Source of the DNA: Erythrobacter sp. JK5
Lineage (GTDB): Bacteria; Pseudomonadota; Alphaproteobacteria; Sphingomonadales; Sphingomonadaceae
Assembly: GCF_018205975.1 (NCBI RefSeq)
Contig: NZ_CP073577.1
Span: 2,170,001 to 2,234,000, forward strand
DNA: 64,000 nucleotides
Direction: 5' to 3'
Shown: positions 26,949 to 35,743 of the stretch, piece by piece
How positions within the stretch are numbered: the first letter of the stretch is position 1
Layout of the letters: the number at the start of each line of letters is the position of its first letter
The notes under the pieces: model-generated
What the model was told of the DNA's origin: nothing
The model's input: only the letters and a program-made list of their open reading frames with translations
Databases searched by the model: none
Translations under genes and position numbers: made by a program

Positions 26949-27371
26949 TCAATCGCCGGTCTGGTCGGTTTCCCCATCGAAATCGAGCGCGGCCGAATTG
27001 ATGCAATAGCGCATGCCGCCGGCATCGGGCGGGCCGTCCGGGAAGACGTGGCCGAGATGCCCGCCGCAGGTCGCGCACAGCACTTCGGTGCGAATCATGC
27101 CAAACGATGTGTCGCGCCGCTCCTCGACGGTCTCTTCGTCCGCGGCCCTGGTAAAGGCGGGCCAGCCGCAGCCGCTGTTGTACTTCGCATCGCTTTCGAA
27201 CAGCTTCGTGCCACAGCCGGCACACATGTATTCGCCGTCCTGGAAATGCTTGTCGTACTGGCCGGTGAAGGCGCGCTCGGTCCCCGCCTCGCGCAATACG
27301 TGGAATTGCTCGGGCGTGAGTTTTCGGCGCCAGTCGTCTTCGCTCAGCGTCTTGGGATCGGGGGAGGTCAT
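26949..27371 (-). CDS. msrB: Peptide-methionine (R)-S-oxide reductase
   Basis: The 140-residue enzyme reduces the R form of methionine sulfoxide. Zinc is held by two CxxC pairs, Cys50/Cys53 (MCAGC) and Cys99/Cys102 (CATCGGHLGHVF). The catalytic Cys123 is in RYCINSAAL and a probable resolving Cys68 is in SGCGWPAF. No signal peptide is seen, so it is cytoplasmic. It is encoded about 15 kb from msrA. A hairpin at 27468-27485 and a stretch without genes separate it from the upstream GST. Confidence 0.95.
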   Translation of the reverse strand: MTSPDPKTLSEDDWRRKLTPEQFHVLREAGTERAFTGQYDKHFQDGEYMCAGCGTKLFESDAKYNSGCGWPAFTRAADEETVEERRDTSFGMIRTEVLCATCGGHLGHVFPDGPPDAGGMRYCINSAALDFDGETDQTGD

Positions 27372-27467
27372 GCGGGGGTCCTTCCTGTTCCCCCCAATAT
27401 CGGGGCGAGCAGCGGCGTCCGCAAGGGCGATGGCGTAGCGTACAGTGCGAGCCGGGGTCGCATGCCG

Positions 27468-27485
27468 GCCCGGCTTCAGCCGGGC
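27468..27485. other. Small GC hairpin between the GST and msrB genes
   Basis: GCCCGGC and GCCGGGC form a 7-bp stem with loop TTCA, 13 bases past the stop of the GST gene (27498). There is no T run after it, so it may be a weak terminator or a repeat remnant. Confidence 0.35.
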
Positions 27486-27497
27486 AGGGCGGTGTCG

Positions 27498-28169
27498 CTA
27501 TCCGTCGACGAGCGCATAATGTGCGGGCGGCTTGATCACGTCCATCCGTTCGGTCAGCAGCGGACGGAAGCTCGGTCGGCTCTTGAACACCGCATACCAG
27601 CCTCGGGTCTGTTCGTGCCCGGTCCAGTCGATCCCGCCGAGATAGTCGGCGACGCTGATCTGCGCCGCAGCCGCGAGGTCCGCCAGGCTCATGGTCGATC
27701 CCGCCAGCCACGGGCGGTTGTCGATCAGCCAGTCCATGTAATCGAGATGGCCGTGCGCCATCTTCATCGCTTCGCGCAGCGCCTTGCTGTCGGGCGGCTG
27801 GCGCAGCACGATGCGTTTCTTCATCCGCTCGGACAGCAGCGGCGCGGTCACGTCGGTGTAGAAATTCTCGTCGAACAGGGCGACCAGACGGCGGATTTCC
27901 GCACGCACCGTCGCCGTGCCGTTGATCATCGGGGAGCGGTCGACCGTCTCCTCGAAATATTCCGCGATCGCGCGGCTGTCGGCGATCGTGATCCCGCGCT
28001 CCTCGTCCACCAGCACCGGGGTGCGCCCGGCGGGGTTGAGGTTGAAGAACATGTCGGACGCCGCCCAGGGATCTTCGCGCACGAGCTCGTAGGCAATGTT
28101 CTTCTCACCCATCAGCAGCCGCAGCTTGCGGCTGAAGGGACACAGGGGAAATTGATAGAGCTGCCACAT
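27498..28169 (-). CDS. Glutathione S-transferase family protein
   Basis: The protein has 223 residues from the ATG at 28169 (MWQLYQF); an in-frame ATG at 28184 would add five residues. The N-terminal thioredoxin-like domain shows CPFSRKLRLLMGEK, the cis-Pro in AGRTPVLVD, and ADSRAIAEYFEE for glutathione binding. The C-terminal helical domain has SLADLAAAAQISVADYLGG. It is cytoplasmic and probably conjugates or reduces small electrophiles; the class and substrate are not clear from the motifs. A second GST gene lies at 42289-42957. Confidence 0.88.
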   Translation of the reverse strand: MWQLYQFPLCPFSRKLRLLMGEKNIAYELVREDPWAASDMFFNLNPAGRTPVLVDEERGITIADSRAIAEYFEETVDRSPMINGTATVRAEIRRLVALFDENFYTDVTAPLLSERMKKRIVLRQPPDSKALREAMKMAHGHLDYMDWLIDNRPWLAGSTMSLADLAAAAQISVADYLGGIDWTGHEQTRGWYAVFKSRPSFRPLLTERMDVIKPPAHYALVDG

Positions 28170-28243
28170 TGCGCGTGAAATCATGCCTCAAGCGCGCGGA
28201 TACGTCCATATTCGCGGCTGCGTAAGCGGCGACTTATATGCGG

Positions 28244-28687
28244 TTATCGCGCGTCGCGCGCTTCTTCGATCGCTTCGCGCATGCGCTCGGCCATATCGCG
28301 GAAGGCGGGGAGCATGTCGCGCATGCCCTCGGTCATGGCACTCATCGCATTCATCGCCACCGGCAGACTTTCGGACAGCCGTTCGGGCAGGTCCTCGGCT
28401 TCGGGAGCAAGATCGCGGACGCGGGCATCGGGATCGATATCCGGCCCCGCCCCGCCGGTCGCGCGGTCGATCGCATCGGCGAACGGACCGACCTCGAGAT
28501 CGAGCATCGCGCTCACGAAAACCTGCGCCATGACGGCGGCCTGATCCTGGAATTGCGGATCGCCGAGCCTGTCCGACAGTTCCGACAATGCCGCTTCCGG
28601 CGGCTCGACCGGTTGTTCGTCAGCCTGCGCGTAGACGGGCGAGGCGAACGCAATCACCGCAGCAGCGGCAAGGGGGAAAGCGCGCAT
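28244..28687 (-). CDS. Hypothetical exported helical protein
   Basis: The 147-residue protein starts at 28687, with a GAAAGGA ribosome site just upstream, and has a signal peptide cut near SPVYAQADEQ. The mature part is acidic and strongly helical, ending in amphipathic segments (MAERMREAIEEARDAR). No known domain was recognised. Similar short exported helical proteins are common in sphingomonads. It probably forms a transcript separate from the next gene on the same strand, 74 bases upstream. Confidence 0.65.
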   Translation of the reverse strand: MRAFPLAAAAVIAFASPVYAQADEQPVEPPEAALSELSDRLGDPQFQDQAAVMAQVFVSAMLDLEVGPFADAIDRATGGAGPDIDPDARVRDLAPEAEDLPERLSESLPVAMNAMSAMTEGMRDMLPAFRDMAERMREAIEEARDAR

Positions 28688-28761
28688 GGCAGATCCTTTC
28701 GGTATTTCGGGGTGCGACCGCTCTAGTTCATGTTCGATGACGTTTAGCTGAACGAGTGCGC

Positions 28762-29124
28762 TCAGACCCCGGACGCTTCGAGCATCACCAGGCACGCGGG
28801 CATGACCGCATCGACTGCGCCCTCGTCCCGAAGGCGGCGCGCCTCGTCGCCGACAAGCTGTGCCACACCATTCCTGTCGAGCCCGGTCTGATCCATCACC
28901 TGCGCCAGGGCGACAACGAAGAATTCGCGCCCGCGCGGGCCGAGATCGGGCCATTTCCGTGCCGATTCGTCTCCGGTCGACTGCAGGTGTGCGATGATCG
29001 CGAACGCCGCCGAACAGCGAATGGCCGCGCGGTTCTCCTGCGTCAGCCGGACTTCGTCCGCAGGGGTTGCCGGGGTCGGGCTTTGCGCAGCCAGCAGGAC
29101 TGCGACAAGAGTTCTCATCATCAT
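28762..29124 (-). CDS. Hypothetical exported protein
   Basis: The 120-residue protein has a short N-terminal hydrophobic segment (MMMRTLVAVLLAAQS) that may be a signal peptide. The mature region contains two cysteines (IRCSAAFAI and MPACLVMLE) and helices, with no recognised family. It is divergent from the VOC-family gene at 29200. Confidence 0.55.
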   Translation of the reverse strand: MMMRTLVAVLLAAQSPTPATPADEVRLTQENRAAIRCSAAFAIIAHLQSTGDESARKWPDLGPRGREFFVVALAQVMDQTGLDRNGVAQLVGDEARRLRDEGAVDAVMPACLVMLEASGV

Positions 29125-29199
29125 CGCACGCGCCGTATAGCCAGCGCGATGAACCTCATGCTACCGCGCATGCAAATATCAGCATGAGAGGAGTCACCG

Positions 29200-29589
29200 A
29201 TGCTCAACCACATCATGATCGGCAGCAACGATATCGAGCGGTCGAAGAAATTCTACAACGCGGTGCTCGGCGTACTCGGTGCGGGCGAGCCGTTCGTCAA
29301 TGTTTCCGCCACCGGCCACACGCGGCTGTTCTACATGCACGACGGCAGCACCTTTTCGGTCAGCGAGCCGATCAACGACGCACCGGCCACTGTCGCCAAC
29401 GGATCGACCATCGGCTTCAAGTGCAACTCACTCGAACAGGTGAAGGAACTGCACGACGTCGCGATCGCTCATGGCGGAACCAGCATCGAAGACCCGCCCG
29501 GCCCGCGCGAGAACACGATGGGCACGATGAACCTGTGCTATTTCACCGATCCCGACGGCCACAAGATCTGCGGCATCCACCGCGCCTAA
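29200..29589 (+). CDS. VOC family (glyoxalase/bleomycin resistance-like) protein
   Basis: The 129-residue protein is a single vicinal-oxygen-chelate domain with two beta-alpha-beta-beta-beta repeats. Metal-ligand-like positions are His4 (MLNHIMIGS) and the Glu of FSVSEPIN, followed by a C-terminal FTDPDGHKICGIHR. Single-domain VOC proteins dimerise and include lyases, dioxygenases and drug-binding proteins, so the exact role is unknown. A good ribosome site (AGAGGAG) precedes the ATG. Confidence 0.85.
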   Translation: MLNHIMIGSNDIERSKKFYNAVLGVLGAGEPFVNVSATGHTRLFYMHDGSTFSVSEPINDAPATVANGSTIGFKCNSLEQVKELHDVAIAHGGTSIEDPPGPRENTMGTMNLCYFTDPDGHKICGIHRA

Positions 29590-29627
29590 TCTGGCGGAAG
29601 TGTCCGGGGCCGCTCGCTCACTCCACC

Positions 29628-30223
29628 CTACCGGCTAAGCTGGAACACGGCGAATTCGGCACGCCAGTTGGCGCCGAATTCGCCGATCTGCGCTTCATTG
29701 GCGAAGTACCAGGCGCGGTCGATGGCTGCGCCTTTTTCGCGCGCGAGATCACGGAAGTCGTCAACGGTGACGTGGTGGATGTTGTCGGTTTCGTACCAGC
29801 TGACCGGCAGCGCCCGCGTCACTGGCATCCGCCCCCGAACATCAGCGCGGAGCGGGTCCGCCAGTGCGCGAAATTCGGGAACGAGACGAAGGCCCGCCGC
29901 CCGACCCTGAGCAGTTCGTCGAGCATCAGGTCGGGCCGGGTCGCAGTCTGCAGCGTCTGACTCAGGATCGCATAGTCGAACGCCTTGTCGGGATAGTCCG
30001 CAAGGTCGGTATTGGCATCGCCCTGCACCACCGAAAGCCCGCGCGCGACGCAGCGCTCGACCTTTGCCGCGTCGATCTCCATCCCCCGCGCGTCGGCCTG
30101 TTTCGCGCCTTCAAGCTCGGCCATGAGCGCGCCATCGCCGCAGCCGATATCGAGCACCCGGCTCTGCGCCGCGACATGCTCGGCGATGACGGCGAGATCG
30201 GGACGGAGGGTGGACCGGCTCAT
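29628..30223 (-). pseudogene. metW: Methionine biosynthesis protein MetW, frame broken at a C/G run
   Basis: The first frame (30223-29819) encodes a class I methyltransferase fold (SRVLDIGCGDGALMAEL, FDYAILSQTLQ) up to FPNFAHWRTRSALMFGG and then stops. The rest continues in another frame from 29828 (MPVTRALPVSWYETDNIHH). One extra G in the GGGGG run (CCCCC on the plus strand, 29832-29836) would join them as MFGGRMPVTRALP, giving about 198 residues, the normal MetW length. MetW works with MetX in methionine synthesis and is usually its partner in alphaproteobacteria. Its start overlaps the metX stop by four bases. The break may be an assembly error and the gene intact in the organism. Confidence 0.85.
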
Positions 30224-31332
30224 TCGATGAACCCCTTCACCACCCGGTCGAGCTGCGCGTGTTCGAGCAAGAAGCTGTCGTGGCCGTTGGGCGCGCTCAA
30301 TTCGACGAAGCTGACCTTGGCTCCGGCGGCGTTGAGCGCATGGACGATGTGGCGGCTCTCCGCCGTCGGATAGAGCCAGTCGGTGTCGAAGCTGACGAGG
30401 CAGAACCGCGCAGGGCTGCCCGAGAACGCGTTGGCGAGCTTGCCGCCATGCTCTTCGGCGAGGTCGAAATAGTCCATTGCCCGCGTGATGTAGAGATAGC
30501 TGTTCGCATCGAACCGCTGGGTAAACCCGCTGCCCTGGTAGCGCAGGTAGCTCTCGACCTGGAAATCGGCATCGAAGCCGAAGCTCTTGGCACCGGGTTT
30601 CCCGTCTTCCCTGGCCTGCAACCGCCGCCCGAATTTCTCGGTCAGTCCGGCTTCCGAGAGGTAGGTGATGTGCGCCGCCATCCGCGCCACTGCGAGCCCG
30701 TTGTCGGGTTTCGCGTCGCTCGCGTAATAGTCACCCCCGGCCCAGGCGGGATCGGCCATGATCGCCTGCCGTCCGACTTCGTGAAACGCGATGTTCTGCG
30801 CCGAATGCCGCGCGGTCGAGGCGATCACCAGCACGCGTTCGGTACGGTCGGGCCAGTTCGCCGCGAGGCTCAGCGCCTGCATCCCGCCCATCGACCCGCC
30901 GACAATCGTGTGCAGCCGCTCGATCCCCAACCCGTCGAGCAGCGCGACCACTCCCCTCACCATGTCGCGGATGGTGATGACGGGAAAGCGCATCGCGTAG
31001 GGCTTGCCATCCGAACCGGGGCTCGCCGGGCCGGTCGAGCCCATGCAGCTGCCGATCACATTGGCGCAGATGACATGGAAGCGGTCGGTATCGATCGGCT
31101 TGCCGGAGCCGACCATCCGCTCCCACCAGCCAGGCTTGCCGGTGATGGGATGGGTAGATGCCACATACTGGTCGCCGGTAAGCGCGTGGCAGATCAGCAC
31201 GACGTTCGATCGATCCGCCGCCAGCGCGCCATAGGTTGCGTAGGCGATCTCCACGCCCGAAAGCACCTCGCCGCTGTCGAGCGGCAGGTCGCTGGGCAGC
31301 GCAAAGCTGTGGGAGGCGGAAGCGGCATTCAT
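30220..31332 (-). CDS. metX: Homoserine O-acyltransferase MetX
   Basis: The 370-residue alpha/beta hydrolase transfers an acyl group to homoserine in methionine synthesis. Family motifs are [26 protein letters not shown], and the nucleophile elbow GGSMGG with Ser147. The catalytic Asp is near SFDTDWLYP and the His is in NGHDSFLLE. Whether it uses acetyl-CoA or succinyl-CoA is not decided here. The ATG at 31332 fits the family N-terminus; an in-frame start lies at 31368. It is directly upstream of metW (4-base overlap) and divergent from hisC. Confidence 0.93.
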   Translation of the reverse strand: MNAASASHSFALPSDLPLDSGEVLSGVEIAYATYGALAADRSNVVLICHALTGDQYVASTHPITGKPGWWERMVGSGKPIDTDRFHVICANVIGSCMGSTGPASPGSDGKPYAMRFPVITIRDMVRGVVALLDGLGIERLHTIVGGSMGGMQALSLAANWPDRTERVLVIASTARHSAQNIAFHEVGRQAIMADPAWAGGDYYASDAKPDNGLAVARMAAHITYLSEAGLTEKFGRRLQAREDGKPGAKSFGFDADFQVESYLRYQGSGFTQRFDANSYLYITRAMDYFDLAEEHGGKLANAFSGSPARFCLVSFDTDWLYPTAESRHIVHALNAAGAKVSFVELSAPNGHDSFLLEHAQLDRVVKGFIE

Positions 31333-31360
31333 TGCGCCCGCCAAAGAGGAAAAACGGCCT

Positions 31361-31427
31361 TTCGACAAGCTCGGGGCGAACGGTTAGGAGAAATTTTCGC
31401 TATTCCGTTCGTGCTGAGCTTGTCGAA
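31361..31427. repeat. Sphingomonad-type intergenic inverted repeat (TTCGACAAGCTC element)
   Basis: A 23-base arm (31361-31383) starting TTCGACAAGCTC is matched in reverse at 31405-31427 (CCGTTCGTGCTGAGCTTGTCGAA), with 20 of 23 positions complementary and a 21-base loop. Elements of this type are, from general knowledge, widespread between genes in sphingomonads. It lies between the divergent metX and hisC starts. Confidence 0.7.
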
Positions 31428-31456
31428 GCACCGGATTTTCTTCAAGCCGCTGCGCG

Positions 31457-32560
31457 ATGAAGTCGAAACCCACACCCAAACCCTGGATCGAGGCGATCCA
31501 CGCCTATGTTCCCGGCAAGGCGACCGCGAGCGACGGGCGTCCGCTGGTGAAACTGTCGGCGAACGAGAACCCGCTCGGCACCAGCCCGGCGGCGCTGGCC
31601 GCGCTCGAAGCAGCGCGCGGAGAGGCGGCGAGCTATCCCGATCCCGACAGCAAGGCATTGCGCGCGAAAATCGCTGAACTGCATGGGCTCGACGCGGACC
31701 GGATCGTCTGCGGCACCGGCTCGGACGAGCTGCTCAACCTCGCTGCGCAGGGTTATGCCGGGCAGGACGACGAGGTGCTGTTCAGCCGCCACTCCTTCTC
31801 GGTCTACGACATCGCCGCGCGGCGCTGCGGCGCGAACCCGGTCGAAGCACCCGACCGCGATTTCACCGCCGATGTCGATGCGCTGCTTGCCGCCGTCAGC
31901 GAGCGGACCCGGGTGGTGTTCCTCGCCAATCCCAACAATCCTACCGGCACCTGGATACCGGCGAATGAGGTCGAGCGGCTGCATGCCGGCCTGCCGCAGG
32001 ACGTGGTGCTGGTGGTGGACGAGGCCTATGCCGAATACCTGCCCGAAGCCGAACAGCGCGCCGGCTTTGCGCTCGCTGCAGCCCACGAAAACGTGCTGGT
32101 CACGCGCACCTTCTCCAAGATTTATGGCCTCGCCGCCGAGCGGATCGGGTGGGCGACCGGGGCGCCGGGACTGATCGCGACGCTCAACCGCATTCGCGGA
32201 CCGTTCAACGTCACCGCATCGGGGCAGAAGGCCGGGCTGGCCGCGCTGGACGATCAGGATTTCGTTCGCCGCAGCCGCGATCACAACGCCGCCGAGCGTG
32301 CGCGCCTCGCCGATGCCGTTGCGGCGCTGGGCAATCACGGGCTGAGCGCGGTGCCGAGCGAGGCGAACTTCCTGCTGGTGCAGTTCGAGGGCGACCTTTC
32401 CGCCGAAACCGCGCGCGATGCGATCGCGGAAGTCGGTTACGCGGTGCGACACATCCCGGAACCCGGCCTCAGCCATGCGCTGCGCATCACCATCGGCAAG
32501 AGCGAAGACATGACCCGAGTCATCGCCACCCTGCGCCAGCTGTGCGGAGAGGCGCCATGA
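31457..32560 (+). CDS. hisC: Histidinol-phosphate aminotransferase
   Basis: The 367-residue PLP enzyme transaminates imidazole-acetol phosphate; in alphaproteobacteria the same enzyme often also acts on aromatic keto acids. The PLP lysine is Lys221 in [17 protein letters not shown]. Other fold-type I marks are [27 protein letters not shown] and VVDEAYAEY. It overlaps the prephenate dehydrogenase gene by four bases, which suits a broad aromatic aminotransferase working with tyrosine synthesis rather than histidine alone. Confidence 0.93.
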   Translation: MKSKPTPKPWIEAIHAYVPGKATASDGRPLVKLSANENPLGTSPAALAALEAARGEAASYPDPDSKALRAKIAELHGLDADRIVCGTGSDELLNLAAQGYAGQDDEVLFSRHSFSVYDIAARRCGANPVEAPDRDFTADVDALLAAVSERTRVVFLANPNNPTGTWIPANEVERLHAGLPQDVVLVVDEAYAEYLPEAEQRAGFALAAAHENVLVTRTFSKIYGLAAERIGWATGAPGLIATLNRIRGPFNVTASGQKAGLAALDDQDFVRRSRDHNAAERARLADAVAALGNHGLSAVPSEANFLLVQFEGDLSAETARDAIAEVGYAVRHIPEPGLSHALRITIGKSEDMTRVIATLRQLCGEAP

Positions 32561-33465
32561 CGATCAATCGGGTTGCCATCATCGGGCTTGGCCTGCTCGG
32601 CGGATCGATCGGGCTGGCGCTGCGCGAGCGCGCGCCGGGAATTGCCACCACCGGCTTCGACGCCGATCCCAATGTCCGCGCGGTCGCCACGGATCGGGAT
32701 CTGGTCGGTACGGTGTGCGAGACCCCCGGCGAGGCCGTGGCCGAGGCCGATCTGGTGATCCTGTGCGTGCCGGTCGGCGCGATGGGCGATGCCGCGCGCG
32801 CCTTTGCCGATGCCTTGCCGGAAGGGGCAATCGTCAGCGATGTCGGCTCGTCCAAGCGCCACGTCGCCGAGGCGCTGGCAGAAGCGCTGCCGGGCCACAC
32901 GATCATCCCTGCGCACCCCGTCGCCGGGACCGAGCAGAGCGGGCCGGAGGCCGGGTTCGCGACCCTGTTCGCCAATCGCTGGTGCATCCTCACCCCTCCA
33001 GCCGATGCGGAGGAGGACAAGGTCGAGGTGCTTGCGAATTTCTGGCGCGGTCTCGGCGCGCGGATCGAGATCATGGATGCCGAGCATCACGACCTCGTGC
33101 TCGCCGTGACCAGCCACATCCCGCACCTCATTGCCTACACCATCGTCGGCACCGCCAGCGATCTGGAAGACGTGACCCGCAGCGAAGTCATCAAGTATTC
33201 CGCCGGTGGCTTTCGCGATTTCACCCGCATCGCCGCCTCCGATCCGGTGATGTGGCGCGACGTGTTCCTCTCGAACAAGACCGCCGTGCTCGAAATGCTG
33301 GGCCGCTTCACCGAGGACCTGACGGCGCTGCAACGCGCGATACGATCCGGCGACGGCGACACCCTGCACGACCTGTTCGACCGCACCCGCGCGATACGGC
33401 GCTCGATCATCGAGGAAGGGCAGGACGACGAGCGGCCCGATTTCGGGCGGGAGGATCATATTTGA
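32557..33465 (+). CDS. tyrA: Prephenate/arogenate dehydrogenase
   Basis: The 302-residue enzyme oxidatively decarboxylates prephenate or arogenate to the tyrosine precursor. It has an N-terminal Rossmann motif ([15 protein letters not shown]), then [11 protein letters not shown], the catalytic-site [14 protein letters not shown] with the conserved His, and [11 protein letters not shown]. The ATG overlaps the hisC stop (ATGA), so both are one operon. No ACT or chorismate mutase domain is fused. The preference for NAD or NADP, and for prephenate or arogenate, is not decided. Confidence 0.92.
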   Translation: MTINRVAIIGLGLLGGSIGLALRERAPGIATTGFDADPNVRAVATDRDLVGTVCETPGEAVAEADLVILCVPVGAMGDAARAFADALPEGAIVSDVGSSKRHVAEALAEALPGHTIIPAHPVAGTEQSGPEAGFATLFANRWCILTPPADAEEDKVEVLANFWRGLGARIEIMDAEHHDLVLAVTSHIPHLIAYTIVGTASDLEDVTRSEVIKYSAGGFRDFTRIAASDPVMWRDVFLSNKTAVLEMLGRFTEDLTALQRAIRSGDGDTLHDLFDRTRAIRRSIIEEGQDDERPDFGREDHI

Positions 33466-33484
33466 TTTCGCCTCAAGCGCCGGC

Positions 33485-33578
33485 GGGGCCATCCGGCCCC
33501 TTGGCTATCCTCGCTCACGCGACCTGAAGGTCGCATCGCTGCGGGCGGGCGGTCGCCCTTGCGGCTGCGTCGCAGCCG
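33485..33578. repeat. Cluster of short palindromes between convergent tyrA and plsC
   Basis: Three perfect stem-loops sit in a row. GGGGCC/GGCCCC has loop ATCC (33485-33500), GCGACCT/AGGTCGC has loop GA (33519-33534), and CGGCTGCG/CGCAGCCG has a 1-base centre (33562-33578). They fill the gap between two convergent genes and may act as transcription stops or be a REP-like composite. No T runs follow. Confidence 0.5.
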
Positions 33579-33585
33579 ATGAGGC

Positions 33586-34263
33586 TCAATTCAACGCATT
33601 GATCGCTGCATGCACACGCGCCTCGACTTCCGCGCGGGGGAGGCCTGCCGGGATCGTCTCGCCGATCCGATATGTGATCGTGCCCGGCCGCTTCCACAGC
33701 CGGTTATAAAGCGGGCCGCTGTTCACAGCGACCGGCACGACCGGCAGTCGCAGCAGCTTGTAAAGCCCGGCAAACCCCGATTGCAGCGGGCGCTCACTCC
33801 CGTGTTCCACCCGTGTGCCCTCGGGAAAGATCACCAGCGGACGGCCCTCCGCAATCCGTTGCCGCGCGGTCGTCAGCATATGCCGCAGCGCCCGCGCGCC
33901 TTCATCACGGGCCACAGGTACAAGACCGTAGACTTTCGCCGAAAACCCCCAGCCGGGGATCGTAAACAATTCGCGCTTGGCGAACACGGCGGGAAAGCTG
34001 AGCAGGTGCGGCAGGTCGATCGCTTCGAAATAGCTTTCGTGCTTCATCGCGATCAGAACCGGTTCGTCGGGCAGCGAGCCTTCGACGTCGATCGCAATGC
34101 CCAGCAGGTTGCTCACGCACCAGCGGTGCCACTTGCCCCATGTCGCCACCACCCGCTTGAGCCAATGCCGCCCGAACGGGATCGCCAGCACCGATGCAAC
34201 CACCAGCACGGCGCTGAACCCGTAGAACAACAGGTAGAACAGGAGACTGCGTAGAACCGCCAT
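33586..34263 (-). CDS. plsC: 1-acyl-sn-glycerol-3-phosphate acyltransferase (PlsC family)
   Basis: The 225-residue inner-membrane enzyme has an N-terminal helix (about 4-28). The acyltransferase block I is KHESYFEAID, in which the usual Asp of HX4D is Glu. Block III is FPEGTRVEHGSE and block IV is VPVAVNSG. It makes phosphatidic acid from lysophosphatidic acid. The start at 34263 was chosen at the ATG that begins the membrane helix; upstream sequence belongs to the preceding gene. It is the last gene of ftsE-ftsX-ydcF-plsC. Confidence 0.9.
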   Translation of the reverse strand: MAVLRSLLFYLLFYGFSAVLVVASVLAIPFGRHWLKRVVATWGKWHRWCVSNLLGIAIDVEGSLPDEPVLIAMKHESYFEAIDLPHLLSFPAVFAKRELFTIPGWGFSAKVYGLVPVARDEGARALRHMLTTARQRIAEGRPLVIFPEGTRVEHGSERPLQSGFAGLYKLLRLPVVPVAVNSGPLYNRLWKRPGTITYRIGETIPAGLPRAEVEARVHAAINALN

Positions 34264-34271
34264 GGCTGCCC

Positions 34272-34802
34272 TCAATAACCGAACAGTCCGGCGACCCAGC
34301 TGGCGAGCAGCTTGTGATACTCGAGAAACAGGCTGGTCAGGCTCGGTTCGGACGGCACCGCGTCGCGCACCACCGTGACATCGTCGGGCAACGCCCGGTC
34401 GAGCTCGCGCGCGGCACGGCGCATGTGCCAGTCGGTTGTGACCAGCCGCAGCGTCTTGACCTTGTTGTCGACCACCCATTGCGCAGTCTCGGCAGCGTTC
34501 GAGCGAGTATCGACCGCCGCAAAGCCCAGCGTCACGCAACATTCCATTCGTTCGGGTGCCACGTCGAACTGGGCGGCGAACTCTTCCGGCTTTACCTCGC
34601 GGTCGACGCCGCTCACCAGCATCTGCCGGGCAAGCCCGCGATCGAGCACATCGAGCCCCTGCGCAATCCGGCCTGCACCGCCGGTCGGCACGATCACAGC
34701 ATCGGTAGCCGTCTCCTGCGCCGGTTGCGGCAACCAGACCGCAAACCACAGGAAGCCGAGCGCCCAGATCAGGAACAGCGTAGCGACGGACCGCCGGATC
34801 AT
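34272..34802 (-). CDS. YdcF/DUF218 family envelope protein
   Basis: The 176-residue protein has an N-terminal membrane anchor (about 6-24) and a DUF218 domain. DUF218 marks include DAVIVPTGGAGRIAQGLDVL, LVSGV, TRSNAAETAQWV and LVTTDWHMRRAARELD. Family members such as SanA/ElyC affect envelope integrity and lipid-carrier recycling, but the reaction is unclear. The start codon overlaps the ftsX stop by four bases, and the gene sits between ftsX and plsC in an operon typical of alphaproteobacteria. Confidence 0.85.
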   Translation of the reverse strand: MIRRSVATLFLIWALGFLWFAVWLPQPAQETATDAVIVPTGGAGRIAQGLDVLDRGLARQMLVSGVDREVKPEEFAAQFDVAPERMECCVTLGFAAVDTRSNAAETAQWVVDNKVKTLRLVTTDWHMRRAARELDRALPDDVTVVRDAVPSEPSLTSLFLEYHKLLASWVAGLFGY

Positions 34803-35743
34803 AGCATTCTCCGCAGTGCGAGCGCGATCGTGATGCGCCCCGTCAGCAGCGCCAGCAGCACGCCGAGGATCGGGATCGCCGCGATCACCAGCCAGTCGCC
34901 GAGGTCGAGCCCGCCGCCTGACAACATGCCGCTGTCGAGCGCGGAGAACTGCCGGCCAAGCAGCCACACTGCGGCGAGGCCCAGCATCAGTCCCGCTGCC
35001 GCGCCAAAACTCGCTTCGCGCAGCACCGATCGCTGGAAAATTCCGGTAACCTGCGTGTCGGTGCCCCCCAGAAGGTGGATGATCTCGACCGTCTCGCGGT
35101 GATTGGCAAAGGCGCTGCGCGCTGCCAGCCACACCGCCGCAGCCGTGGCGAAGGCGACCAGCGCAATCAGAGCGAGCGCGAGATATTGCAGCGCGGCGAG
35201 CGCATCGTAGACCGGGCGCAGCCAGTCCGACTGCGCATCGACCCGCGCATCGGGCACGGCATCGCGCATCAGCGCCTCGACCCGGGCGATCTCGCCGGCA
35301 GAGGCGCGGCGGGTCAGTTCGACGTCGATCAGCGCCGGAATCGGCAATTCGTCGCTGCTCGCGCCGGCACCCAGCCACGGCTCGAGCAGGTCGGCGAGTT
35401 CCTTTTCGGGAACGATCCGCACCGACTGGACCAGTGGATCGTCGGCCAGCACCTGCGCAGCGGCCTGCGCGTCGCGCTGGCGCGCTTGCGGATCGGCCTC
35501 CACGATCTGCACCGTCAGCGCGTCGGACAAGTCGGCGCGGGCGCTGCTAGCGAGATTGCGCAGCGCCAGACCGCCCGCGGCGGAAACGATGACCAAGGCG
35601 ATCAGGATCGCGATGACCCAAGGGATCGGGCCGCCGAAGCGGGTCTGCGGCACCAGCCGTGCAGCGAAATTGCCGCGCAACGGACCGGCGCCATCGCCGC
35701 GCTTGCCCTGCGGCGGAATCCGGGTCGGCGGAGCGTCGGTCAT
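34799..35743 (-). CDS. ftsX: Cell division protein FtsX
   Basis: The 314-residue inner-membrane protein has four helices. The first is near 43-63, then a periplasmic loop (about 65-185), then three C-terminal helices in a FtsX/MacB-type permease fold. The motif AFANHRETVEIIHLLGGTDTQV is the cytoplasmic coupling segment that meets FtsE. FtsEX turns ATP hydrolysis into activation of peptidoglycan hydrolases at the division site. It overlaps ftsE by four bases (35740-35743) and the ydcF-like gene by four. Confidence 0.93.
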   Translation of the reverse strand: MTDAPPTRIPPQGKRGDGAGPLRGNFAARLVPQTRFGGPIPWVIAILIALVIVSAAGGLALRNLASSARADLSDALTVQIVEADPQARQRDAQAAAQVLADDPLVQSVRIVPEKELADLLEPWLGAGASSDELPIPALIDVELTRRASAGEIARVEALMRDAVPDARVDAQSDWLRPVYDALAALQYLALALIALVAFATAAAVWLAARSAFANHRETVEIIHLLGGTDTQVTGIFQRSVLREASFGAAAGLMLGLAAVWLLGRQFSALDSGMLSGGGLDLGDWLVIAAIPILGVLLALLTGRITIALALRRML

